Shown: positions 51,017-59,043 of the stretch, in pieces
Layout of the letters: every line of letters begins with the position of its first letter
How positions within the stretch are numbered: the stretch's first letter is position 1
DNA from: Roseomonas acroporae
GTDB lineage: Bacteria; Pseudomonadota; Alphaproteobacteria; Acetobacterales; Acetobacteraceae
Direction: 5' to 3'
Length of the DNA stretch: 64,000 nt
NCBI RefSeq assembly: GCF_023223525.1
Contig: NZ_JALPRX010000068.1
Coordinates: forward strand, 62,001-126,000
Translations under genes and position numbers: made by a program
The notes under the pieces: generated by a model
Told to the model about the DNA's origin: nothing
Seen by the model: only the letters and a program-made list of their open reading frames with translations
Database searches by the model: none

Positions 51017-51461
51017 GGTTGTCGTTGTCCCTCGGAGGCGGAAGGAAGAAAGAAAGGCCAGGGGGCGAAGCCCCCCTGGAACCCCCCGTTTCGATTCAGG
51101 CCTCGGCGGCTGGGCCGCGCGGGCATGAAACCCAACGGGGGGTCCGGGGGGCTTCGCCCCCGGCGGGGTTCGAAGGGGCGGCGCCCCTCGCCGGAGGGGC
51201 TCGGGGCGGGCGGGGCCCGCCCCCCGGGTGGAGGCGGGGGGGGGGGGAGGGGGGGGCCGCCCCCCCGGGGGGGAGGGCACGGCCTGCCCCGACCCCCGCC
51301 TCGATCAGCGGGGGGGGGGGGGGGGGGCCCCCCCCCCGGCGGGGTTCGAAGGGGCGGCGCCCCTCGCCGGAGGGGCTCGGGGAGGGCGGAGCCCTCCCCG
51401 CTGATCGAGGCGGGGTTCGGGGAAGGCGGAGCCCTCCCCGCCGGTGGGGCGGCCTACCCCC
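51017..51461. repeat. Extreme GC stem-loop array with long G/C runs
   Basis: 445 bp between lctP and lutA. Repeated GGGGGCTTCGCCCCC-type hairpins, paired blocks such as GGAGGGCGGAGCCCTCCCC seen twice near 51380-51440, and homopolymers: 18 G followed by 10 C at 51310-51337 and G-rich runs at 51235-51275. Related to the other arrays but much more extended. No gene seen. Base calls in the runs may not be exact. Confidence 0.7.
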
Positions 51462-53162
51462 TCAGGGCACCATCGCGGTGAAGGGCCACACATAGGCCTG
51501 GAGCATGATCAGCAGGCCCACCAGCACGGCGAGGGCGATGGAGTGGGGGAAGACGTAGCGCAGGATCGCCTTCTCCTGCCCGTACCACTTGGTGGCGGTG
51601 GAGGCGACGACGATGCTCTGCGCATCGACCATCTTGCCCATCACGCCGCCCGCCGAGTTGGCCGCCGCCATCAGCACCGGCGAGAGGCCGAGCTGCTGCG
51701 CGGTGACGCGCTGGAGGCCGCCGAACAGCACGTTGGAGGCGGTGTCCGAGCCCGTCAGCGCGACGCCGAGCCAGCCGAGCAGCGTGCCGAAGAGCGGGTA
51801 GATCCAGCCGGTCTGCGCGAAGGCGAGGCCGAGCGTCGCGTCGGTGCCGGAGTAGCGGGTGACGAAGCCGAGGGCGAGCATGGCGGCGATCGTCATCAGC
51901 GAGTAGCGGATGGCGTAGAAGGTGCGGCCGTAGGACTTGAGCAGCGCGACCGGGCCGTAGCCCATGATGAAGCCCGAGACCACGGCGGCGAGCAGGATGC
52001 CGGAGCCGGTGGCGGAGAGCAGGTTCAGCACGTACACGGCCGGCTCGGTGTGCGCCGTCGCCACCACGGGCGGCATCTTGGTGACCATGTTGTGCAGCCC
52101 GGCCACCGGGATGCGCCAGATCCAGAGGCTGTCGAGCCACGCCTTCATCTGCGGCACGCCCCAGGCGAAGACGCAGACGGAGAGGATCAGCCAGGGCAGC
52201 CAGGCGCGGAACACCTCGCCGGAGGTATGCTTGCGGCCCGGCACGTAGTCCTCGATGGGCTGCTCCACCGCGGCGGCGCCGAGGGAGCGGGCGCCGGTGG
52301 CGGGCACGCCCTCGTGCCGGTCGCGCGTGGTGGAGAGCCACAGCTCCTTCGGGTGCCAGATGCGCAGGAAGCCGGCGAGGCAGAGCATGGAGACGATCGC
52401 CGCCACCACGTCCACCAGCCACGGGCCGTGGAAGTTGGAGACGGCGTACTGCGGGATGGCGAAGGAGACGCCGCAGACCAGCAGCGCCGGCCAGACCTGC
52501 CACATGCCGCGCCAGCCGGCGAAGGCGACGATCAGCCAGAAGGGCACGATCAGCGAGAAGAAGGGAAGCTGCCGGCCGATCATGCCGGAGAGCTGGAGCA
52601 GGTCGAGGCCCGTGACGGCGGCCAGCGCGATCACCGGCGAGCCGAGCGCGCCGTAGGCCACGGGCGCGGTGTTGGCGATCAGCGACAGGCCCGAGGCCGC
52701 GAGCGGCGAGAAGCCGAGGCCGATCAGCATCGCGCCGGTGACGGCGACCGGCGTGCCGAAGCCCGCGGCACCCTCGAAGAAGGCGCCGAAGGCGAAGGCG
52801 ATGAACAGCAGCTGCAGCCGCCGGTCCCTGGTGATCCCGGCGATGCTGTCGCGCAGGATGGTGAACTGCCCCTTCTCCTCCGTCAGCCGGTAGAGGAAGA
52901 TGACGTTCAGGATGATCCAGCCGATCGGCAGCAGCCCGTAGGCGGCGCCGTAGATCGCGGTCATCCCCGCCATGCCGGCCGGCATGCCGAAGCCGACGAT
53001 GGCGACGACGAGCGCCACCAGCAGGCCGAGGGCCGCCGCGACATGCGCGCTGATGCCGGCCAGCCCGATGGCGCCGAGCAGCACGACGATCGGGATGCCC
53101 GCGAGCAGCGTGGACAGCCACATGTTGTTCATGGGGTCGTAGATCTGCGACCAGGTCGCCAC
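51462..53162 (-). CDS. lctP: L-lactate permease
   Basis: 566 residues from the GTG at 53162, with GGAGGAG 7 nt upstream (ATWSQIYDPMNNMWLSTLLA). About 13 membrane helices. Family segments: FAFGAFFEGAAGFGTPVAVT, YGALGSPVIALAAVTGLDL, LTGSDTASNVLFGGLQRVTA and ANSAGGVMGKMVDAQSIVVA. Imports lactate or glycolate with protons. Upstream partner of lutABC; divergent from the FadR-type regulator, with the TGGT..ACCA operator between. Confidence 0.95.
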   Translation of the reverse strand: MATWSQIYDPMNNMWLSTLLAGIPIVVLLGAIGLAGISAHVAAALGLLVALVVAIVGFGMPAGMAGMTAIYGAAYGLLPIGWIILNVIFLYRLTEEKGQFTILRDSIAGITRDRRLQLLFIAFAFGAFFEGAAGFGTPVAVTGAMLIGLGFSPLAASGLSLIANTAPVAYGALGSPVIALAAVTGLDLLQLSGMIGRQLPFFSLIVPFWLIVAFAGWRGMWQVWPALLVCGVSFAIPQYAVSNFHGPWLVDVVAAIVSMLCLAGFLRIWHPKELWLSTTRDRHEGVPATGARSLGAAAVEQPIEDYVPGRKHTSGEVFRAWLPWLILSVCVFAWGVPQMKAWLDSLWIWRIPVAGLHNMVTKMPPVVATAHTEPAVYVLNLLSATGSGILLAAVVSGFIMGYGPVALLKSYGRTFYAIRYSLMTIAAMLALGFVTRYSGTDATLGLAFAQTGWIYPLFGTLLGWLGVALTGSDTASNVLFGGLQRVTAQQLGLSPVLMAAANSAGGVMGKMVDAQSIVVASTATKWYGQEKAILRYVFPHSIALAVLVGLLIMLQAYVWPFTAMVP

Positions 53163-53443
53163 GACGTCACTCCTCCTTCCGCGCGGGCTTCCCGGCGCTT
53201 CGTCCGGGCCGCGAGACGCGCCGGCTTCATCCCGGCCGGGCTGCGGGCGGCAGGATGCGCCCGCACGGGGCACGGCGCATCGACATCGGAGGAGGGAGGC
53301 GGATCACCGTCACGCGATACACCGTGGCCGTCCGGAGGACGGCGGAGGTGCCGAGGCCTGGTGATGCTGTCCGTTCCCTCCGCTGGCGGCTCGGCCGCCC
53401 GGACTTGCCGGGCGGCGGGCCGTTTCGTTCCGCGGTCAAGGTT

Positions 53444-53462
53444 TGGTAAAACTATTTTACCA
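53444..53462. promoter_or_regulatory. FadR/LldR-type operator in the lactate divergent promoter
   Basis: TGGTAAAACTATTTTACCA, a perfect 8-3-8 palindrome in otherwise GC-rich DNA. Half-sites TGGT/ACCA match the known FadR-subfamily pattern (TGGTNxACCA). It lies 281 bp before lctP and 170 bp before the preferred regulator start. Confidence 0.7.
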
Positions 53463-53632
53463 TGACCGTCAAACGGAAAAATCCATTGTCAACGCCGGCC
53501 GCCCCGGTCAGGCTCCGCCACCGGGAAACGTTCCAGGCCCGGCAGACCCCTGCCGCCGAAGAAGCCTGGCCGGCCCCCGCCGACAGACGACTTGGCCGAC
53601 AGGACGTGACCGACCAGCCTGGGAAACGCCGG

Positions 53633-54409
53633 ATGACCACCCCACCCCGCCCGGGACGAACCGCGGCGACGGTTGCCCGCCACATCGAGGACCTGATCCG
53701 CGAGGGCTCGCTGCGCCCCGGCGAGAAGCTGCTGCCGGAGCGCGAGGTGGCCGAGCGGCTCGCCGTCTCCCGCCCGACGCTGCGCGAGGGGATCGGCCTG
53801 CTGGAGAGCAAGGGGCTGCTGATCGGCGAGCCGGGCGGGGCGACGCGCGTCGCCCCGCTCGGCGCCGCGATGACCGACCCGCTGGTGACGCTGCTCGCCG
53901 AGCGGGTGGAGACCACCTACGACTACCTGGAGTTCCGCGAGATCATCGAGGGCTCGGCGGCGCGGCTGGCGGCGGAGCGGGCGACCGAGGTCGACCTCGA
54001 CACGCTGCGCCGCTGCCTCGACCGGATGACCGAGGCGCACGGCAAGGCCGACCCGACCGACGAGGCCGCCGCCGACGTGGAGCTGCACGTCGCCATCTAC
54101 GAGGCGACGCACAACGTGGTGCTGCTGCACATCATGCGCGCCCTGGCGCAGATGCTGCGCGCCAACGTGTTCTACAGCCGCGAGAAGCTCTATTCCCGCC
54201 CCGAGGTGCGCGACCTGCTGTTCGCGCAGCACCGCGCCATCCACGACGCCATCCTGGCGCGCGACGCGGCGGGCGCGCAGCACGCGGCCGAGCGGCACAT
54301 CGGCTTCACCCACGCGGCGCTCAAGCAGATACGCGACGCCGAGGCGCGGCTGGAGACCTCGCTGCGGCGCATCGGCAGCGGGCGGATCGGGGCCGAGGGC
54401 GAGGGGTGA
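53633..54409 (+). CDS. lldR: FadR-family GntR regulator, LldR/PdhR-like
   Basis: 258 residues from MTTPPRPGRTAATVARHIED; an ATG at 53462 would add 57 low-complexity residues and overlap the operator, so it is less likely. GntR winged helix: EGSLRPGEKLLPEREVAERL then VSRPTLREGIGLLESKGLL. The FCD/FadR effector domain has conserved DVELHVAIYEATHN and FAQHRAIHDAILARD metal-site residues. Divergent from lctP-lutABC, so probably a lactate-responsive repressor. Confidence 0.87.
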   Translation: MTTPPRPGRTAATVARHIEDLIREGSLRPGEKLLPEREVAERLAVSRPTLREGIGLLESKGLLIGEPGGATRVAPLGAAMTDPLVTLLAERVETTYDYLEFREIIEGSAARLAAERATEVDLDTLRRCLDRMTEAHGKADPTDEAAADVELHVAIYEATHNVVLLHIMRALAQMLRANVFYSREKLYSRPEVRDLLFAQHRAIHDAILARDAAGAQHAAERHIGFTHAALKQIRDAEARLETSLRRIGSGRIGAEGEG

Positions 54410-54548
54410 CGGCAGACGCGCGGCGACGCGAGACGACATCTGGCGCGCGGCGACGCGAGACGATGCCCCGGCATGGTTCGAGATGCCGAATGACCTGGAT
54501 CAACGCGGCGCGCCCGGACCGGGCCGAGGATTCGGGCATCGCACCCTG

Positions 54549-55046
54549 ATGGGAACAGCCGCCATGTCGTCCGGCCTCGTCTCCGCCCCCTCCCCTTCCG
54601 TCGCCCTGCCGGCCGGCGGATCGTGGCTGCGTCAATTGATCGGCCCCGCGGTGCTGCCGCGGCGCTTCGACCTCGCCGACAACATGAACGTGCTGCGCAT
54701 CGTGCTCGGCCTGCTCTACGTGCCGCACATCCTCTACAAGCTGGCGGCGCTCGGCCCCTCGATGGCGTTCTTCACCAGGGCCGGGCTGGTGCCCGCGCCG
54801 TTCTTCCTCGGCCTCTCGCTCGTCGTCGAGACGCTGGCCGCCGTCGGGCTGGTCAGCGGGCTGTACACACGCTGGATCGGGCTGCTGTCGGCGGGCGCCA
54901 TGGCGGTCGCCGCCTACGCCACCATCGCCACCAAGGGGATGGGCTGGCTGTGGAACCTCGGCGGCGTCGAGTACCTGGCTCTCTGGGGCCTGATCTCGCT
55001 GCTGCTGGCGGCCGATGCCTGGCGCAAGGCCGAGGCCGGGCGGTAG
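54549..55046 (+). CDS. DoxX family membrane protein
   Basis: 165 residues with four hydrophobic helices; NVLRIVLGLLYVPHILYKLA, FTRAGLVPAPFFLGLSLVVE and WNLGGVEYLALWGLISLLLA match DoxX/DoxD-like quinol-oxidase-associated proteins. The Met five codons on (54564) is another start. Function in this context unknown. Stop is TAGAGCGTTCC, reminiscent of the CTAG element start. Confidence 0.85.
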   Translation: MGTAAMSSGLVSAPSPSVALPAGGSWLRQLIGPAVLPRRFDLADNMNVLRIVLGLLYVPHILYKLAALGPSMAFFTRAGLVPAPFFLGLSLVVETLAAVGLVSGLYTRWIGLLSAGAMAVAAYATIATKGMGWLWNLGGVEYLALWGLISLLLAADAWRKAEAGR

Positions 55047-55244
55047 AGCGTTCCCGGGCCGGGTGACCTCGCACGGGGACCCGGCAAGCACGAGGCATCG
55101 ACAGGCCGGCGCCGCTTCGGCCCGGCCGCCACGACCGCCGCGTCGCGGCCGGGCCTTCCCGGCGGGCAACGGCCCGCCGGGAAGCCGCGCATCGCCGCGG
55201 CCCGATGCCGGGCGGGCAGCCCGCTCCCGGCGCCGGCGGGAACG

Positions 55245-56126
55245 TCACCCGCCGGCCATCGCCAGGATCTCCTCGGCGCGGCGCACCACGGGCGGGTCCA
55301 CCATGCGCCCGTCCAGCTCGAAGGCGCCGCGCCCCTCGGCGCGGGCGGCGGCGTCGCCCGCCATCACGCGGCGGGCCCAGTCGATCTCCTCGGGCGTCGG
55401 CGCGTGCGCCTCGTTCAGCACCGCCACCTGCGAGGGATGCACCACCAGCGCGCCGCGGAAGCCGAGCCGGCGGGAGCGGCGCACCGTCTCGCGGAACGCC
55501 TCGATGTCGCCATAGGCGCCGATGCTGCCGACGAAGCCGAGCGGCAGCACCCCGGCCGCGCGCGCGGCGCAGAGCACGGCCATGTTGGGGCCGAGCAGCG
55601 TGTCCGTCTCCGGCACGCCGCCGAGCGAGGCGGCGAAGTCCTCGGGGCCCAGAGTCATCGCGGCGATGCGCGGATGCGCGCCGGCGATGGCGGGCAGGCG
55701 GAACAGCGCGGCGGGCGTCTCCACCTGCAGCACCAGGCGGATGCCGCCGGGCGGCAGGCCGCGCTCGGCCTCCAGCTCGGCCACGGCGTCGGCCACCTCG
55801 CGCACGAAGCCGGCATCCTCCACCTTGGGCAGCACCAGCGCGGCGAGGCCGGGCACCACCGCCGCCTCCAGGTCCGGCGCCAGGGCGCGGATGCCGTGGT
55901 TCACCCGCACCATGGCGGCGGCGCCGGAGCGGCCGACCGCGGCGATCGAGTCGGCCAGCCGGGCGCGGGCCGCCGGCTTCTCCGCGCGCGGCACCGCGTC
56001 CTCCAGGTCGAGGATGACCGCGTCGGCGCCGCGCTCGTGCGCCTTGGCGATGAAGCGTTCCACATGGGCCGGCACGAAGAGCAGGGAGCGCCAGCGCGGC
56101 GGTTTGGCGTCGGCGGTTGCGGTCAC
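55245..56126 (-). CDS. CitE-like HpcH/HpaI family CoA-ester lyase
   Basis: 293 residues, GTG start. TIM-barrel of the citrate lyase beta family: LLFVPAHVERFIAKAHERGA, ADAVILDLEDAVPRAEK (metal Glu/Asp), MVRVNHGIRAL, LVLPKVEDAG, VLQVETPAALF and MTLGPEDFAASLGG. Members cleave malyl-CoA, citramalyl-CoA or related esters. The true substrate is open. It diverges from the hexuronate regulator, so a link to that module is possible. Confidence 0.9.
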   Translation of the reverse strand: MTATADAKPPRWRSLLFVPAHVERFIAKAHERGADAVILDLEDAVPRAEKPAARARLADSIAAVGRSGAAAMVRVNHGIRALAPDLEAAVVPGLAALVLPKVEDAGFVREVADAVAELEAERGLPPGGIRLVLQVETPAALFRLPAIAGAHPRIAAMTLGPEDFAASLGGVPETDTLLGPNMAVLCAARAAGVLPLGFVGSIGAYGDIEAFRETVRRSRRLGFRGALVVHPSQVAVLNEAHAPTPEEIDWARRVMAGDAAARAEGRGAFELDGRMVDPPVVRRAEEILAMAGG

Positions 56127-56219
56127 GTCGGCTTTCCTCCGTCATCCGTATGCCGCGCGTCGATGGCGACGGCGCGTGCGGCCGGCGCAGCCTGACCGAA
56201 GCCGCCCCGGCTTGCCAGC

Positions 56220-56318
56220 GCCCCGTCCTGCTGTGCCCCGTCTTGCTGCGCCCCGTCTCGCCTGCGCCCCGTCTTCGGCGCCCCATCTTCGGCGCCCCGT
56301 CTTGCTGTGCCCCGTCCG
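56220..56318. repeat. 14-15 bp tandem repeat, about seven copies
   Basis: GCCCCGTCCTGCTGT, GCCCCGTCTTGCTGC and variants with TCGCCT or TTCGG, in the divergent region between the CitE-like and gntR genes. Confidence 0.8.
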
Positions 56319-56378
56319 GCGGCGCGCCGGGCGGGAAAGAGTTTGCCGCGGGCGCCGCTTCGCCGTTTGCGTCCAGGC

Positions 56379-56395
56379 TGCCATTTGCTATGGCA
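56379..56395. promoter_or_regulatory. Putative GntR operator, site 1
   Basis: TGCCATTTGCTATGGCA, near-palindromic, 5 nt before the gntR start codon. Shares 13 of 17 bases with the site at 57330 upstream of the TRAP operon. Confidence 0.55.
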
Positions 56396-56400
56396 AGGGG

Positions 56401-57219
56401 ATGGTTGTCAGCGCGGCCGACCGTCTCGAACCCTTCACCGTCGACGACACGCTCTCGCTGACCGAGCGCGCCTACCGGCGGTTGCGCGACTCCATCGCCG
56501 ACGGCACCCTGCCGGCCGGCAGCCGCATCTCCGAGCGCTCCCTCGCCGGCGCCCTCGGCATCTCCGCCCAGCCGGTGCGCGAGGCGCTGCGCCGGCTGGA
56601 GGCGGAAGGGATCGTGCTGACCCTGCCGCGCCGCGGCACCGTCGTCGCCGAGTTCGGCCCGGAGCGGCTGGTCGAGCTGGGCCGGCTGCGCACCGCGCTG
56701 GAGGGTGCCGCCGCGGCGCTGGCCGCGCAGCGCGCCACGCCCGAGGACCTGACGAAGCTGGAAGCCTGCCTCGGCGTCATGCGCTCGGCAACCGAGCGCG
56801 GCGACACGGAGGCGCTGGCCGAGGCGAACGAGCGGTTCCACGCGCTGCTGCATGCCGCCACCGGCAGCATCTTCCTGGCGCGCTCGCTGGCCACACTCTG
56901 GGCCTTCGGCCATGTCGGCCGCCTGCGCACCCTGCGCAGCAGCCCGCAGGAGCCGGGGCGGGCGCTGCGCGAGCATGCCGGCGTGCTCGACGCGATGCGC
57001 CAGCGCGACCCGGACCTCGCCGAATCGCGCATGCGCGAGCATGTCCGCCGCTCGCAGCTGGAAAGCGGCATGTTCCGCGACCTGACGCAGCCCGGGGGAC
57101 CGCAGCCCGCGATGGCCGCGTCGCCCGCGCGGGATGCGGCGGGCGGACCAGGGCAGGGACCAGGGCAGGAGCAGGGGCAGAGGCGGGGCGTCGAAGGACG
57201 GATGCGCGAGGAGGCGTAG
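56401..57219 (+). CDS. GntR family regulator (FCD domain) of the hexuronate module
   Basis: 272 residues; AAGGGG before the ATG. HTH: TERAYRRLRDSIADGTLPAG then ISAQPVREALRRLEAEGI. FCD effector domain follows with ANERFHALLHAATGS and REHAGVLDAMRQRD. The last 35 residues are Gly/Gln-rich and repetitive (GGPGQGPGQEQGQ). Located between a CitE-like lyase gene and the TRAP/uronate dehydrogenase genes, with matching sites before itself and before dctP: a likely autoregulated repressor of uronate uptake. Confidence 0.88.
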   Translation: MVVSAADRLEPFTVDDTLSLTERAYRRLRDSIADGTLPAGSRISERSLAGALGISAQPVREALRRLEAEGIVLTLPRRGTVVAEFGPERLVELGRLRTALEGAAAALAAQRATPEDLTKLEACLGVMRSATERGDTEALAEANERFHALLHAATGSIFLARSLATLWAFGHVGRLRTLRSSPQEPGRALREHAGVLDAMRQRDPDLAESRMREHVRRSQLESGMFRDLTQPGGPQPAMAASPARDAAGGPGQGPGQEQGQRRGVEGRMREEA

Positions 57220-57329
57220 GGCCGCCTGCCGCCCCGGGCCGGCCCTGACGGCTGCCGCCACGCCGGAAAGGCGCGCCCGGGAAGCGCGGCCGCCGCTCTG
57301 GATGACAGAAATTTAACCGGCGCGCGTCC

Positions 57330-57346
57330 TGCCATCTGATATTGCA
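57330..57346. promoter_or_regulatory. Putative GntR operator, site 2
   Basis: TGCCATCTGATATTGCA, 115 bp before dctP. Consensus with site 1: TGCCATNTGNTATNGCA. Confidence 0.55.
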
Positions 57347-57460
57347 GCGTCGGCCGCTGGCTCGTCGTATCGTCCGCACGCCCGGGCGGCACGGATCGGC
57401 ATGCCGGCCGAACCACGAAGCGCGAGGCGGCGACACGACCGCCTTGCCGAGAGACGTTCA

Positions 57461-58495
57461 ATGAACCGACCTGCCGCCGCCCCCGGACCGTCCTCCGCGC
57501 CCCATCCCTTCGCCCCCGTGTCCCGCCGCGTGCTGCTCGGCGCCGCCCTCGCGGCGCCGGCGCTGGTCGCGGGCCCGGCGCGCGCCCAGACGGTCAGCCT
57601 GCGCTCGGCCGACATCCACCCGGACGGCTACCCGACCGTCGAGGCGGTGAAGTACCTCGCGCGGCTCGCCGAGGAACGCTCGGGCGGGAAGCTGCGCATC
57701 CAGGTCTTCCACTCGCACCAGCTCGGCGAGGAGAAGGACACGATCGAGCAGACGCGCTTCGGCGTCATCGACATGAACCGCATCAACCTCGGCGCACTCA
57801 ACAACCTGGTGCCCGAGACCATCGTGCCCGCCCTGCCCTTCCTGTTCCCCTCGACCGAGCGGATGTTCAGCGTGCTCGACGGGCCGGTGGGCGACGACAT
57901 CAAGAAGGGCTTCGAGAGCCACGGCATGGTGGGCCTCGCCTTCTACGACAGTGGCGCGCGCAGCTTCTACAACCGCGGCAGGCCGATCCGCACCCCGGCC
58001 GACATGCGCGGAATGAAGATCCGCGTGCAGCAGTCGGACATGTGGCTGGCCATCATGCGGGCGCTGGGCGCCAACGCGACGCCGCTGCCCTTCGGCGAGG
58101 TGTACTCGGCGCTCCAGACCGGCGTGATCGACGGGGCCGAGAACAACTGGCCCTCCTACCAGACCTCGCGCCACTTCGAGGTGGCGAAGTTCTACTCCCT
58201 CACCGAGCACTCCATGTCGCCCGAGGTGCTGGTGATGAGCAAGCGCGCCTGGGACCGGCTCTCGCCCGACAACCGCGAGATCCTCCGCGCGGCGGCGAAG
58301 GAGAGCCAGCCCTACATGCACCGCCTCTGGGCCGAGAAGGACGCCGAGGCGCGGCGCACCGTGGAGGCCGGCGGCGCGCAGGTGAACGGCGTGGACAAGG
58401 AGGCCTTCGTCGCCGCCATGGGGCCGGTCTACGAGCAGTTCACGCGCAACGCGCGCGTGAAGGCGCTGGTCGAGCGCGTGCGGGCCGCCGGCTGA
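57461..58495 (+). CDS. dctP: TRAP transporter substrate-binding protein DctP
   Basis: 344 residues. A twin-arginine-like leader SRRVLLGAALAAPALVAG precedes the mature start near residue 44. Family features: HQLGEEKDTIEQTRFGVIDM, GMKIRVQQSDMWLAIMRALG with the ligand-binding Arg, PLPFGEVYSALQTGVIDGAE and NNWPSY. The EVYSALQTGVIDGAENN pattern is common in uronate- and sugar-acid-binding DctP proteins, consistent with the uronate dehydrogenase downstream. Overlaps dctQ by one nucleotide. Confidence 0.93.
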   Translation: MNRPAAAPGPSSAPHPFAPVSRRVLLGAALAAPALVAGPARAQTVSLRSADIHPDGYPTVEAVKYLARLAEERSGGKLRIQVFHSHQLGEEKDTIEQTRFGVIDMNRINLGALNNLVPETIVPALPFLFPSTERMFSVLDGPVGDDIKKGFESHGMVGLAFYDSGARSFYNRGRPIRTPADMRGMKIRVQQSDMWLAIMRALGANATPLPFGEVYSALQTGVIDGAENNWPSYQTSRHFEVAKFYSLTEHSMSPEVLVMSKRAWDRLSPDNREILRAAAKESQPYMHRLWAEKDAEARRTVEAGGAQVNGVDKEAFVAAMGPVYEQFTRNARVKALVERVRAAG

Positions 58496-59040
58496 TGCGG
58501 CGGGCGGCGGGGGGCCTGCACGCCCCCGTCCACGCGGCGCTCGACCTGCTCTGTCGGGCGGCGCTGTGGCTCTCGGGGATCGCGCTGCTGGCCATGACGG
58601 TGGTGGTGGCGTGGTCGGTGTTCGGCCGCTTCGTGCTGAACGACACGCCGGCCTGGGGCGAATCGCTCGCCCTGCTGCTGCTGGGCTGGGTGATCCTAGG
58701 CGCCGCCGCCGCCGGCGTGCGCGAGAACTTCCACATGGGCTTCGAGACCCTGCGCGACCTGCTGCCCGCCCCCGTCGCCGCCTTCTGCATGGGGCTGAGC
58801 GACGCGCTCGTCACCATGTTCGGCGCCGCCATGGCCTGGTACGGCGGCGAGCTGGCGCTCGGCGTGTGGGACGCGACGCTGCCGGCGCTGGAGCTGCCGG
58901 GCGCGGTCGAGTACCTGCCGCTCGTCGTCGGCGGGCTGCTGATCGCGCTGTTCGGCGCCGAACGGCTGCTCACCCGCCTCGCCACCGGCGCCGCGCCGGC
59001 GGTGGCGACCGCCGAACACACCATCCTGACGGATGCCTGA
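58495..59040 (+). CDS. dctQ: TRAP transporter small permease DctQ
   Basis: 181 residues, four membrane helices (e.g. WLSGIALLAMTVVVAWSVFG, LALLLLGWVILGAAAAGVRE). Conserved DTPAWGESLALLLLGWV and HMGFETLRD match DctQ. Stop TGA and start of dctM are 3 nt apart. Anchors the SBP-permease complex in the inner membrane. Confidence 0.92.
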   Translation: MRRAAGGLHAPVHAALDLLCRAALWLSGIALLAMTVVVAWSVFGRFVLNDTPAWGESLALLLLGWVILGAAAAGVRENFHMGFETLRDLLPAPVAAFCMGLSDALVTMFGAAMAWYGGELALGVWDATLPALELPGAVEYLPLVVGGLLIALFGAERLLTRLATGAAPAVATAEHTILTDA

Positions 59041-59043
59041 GCC

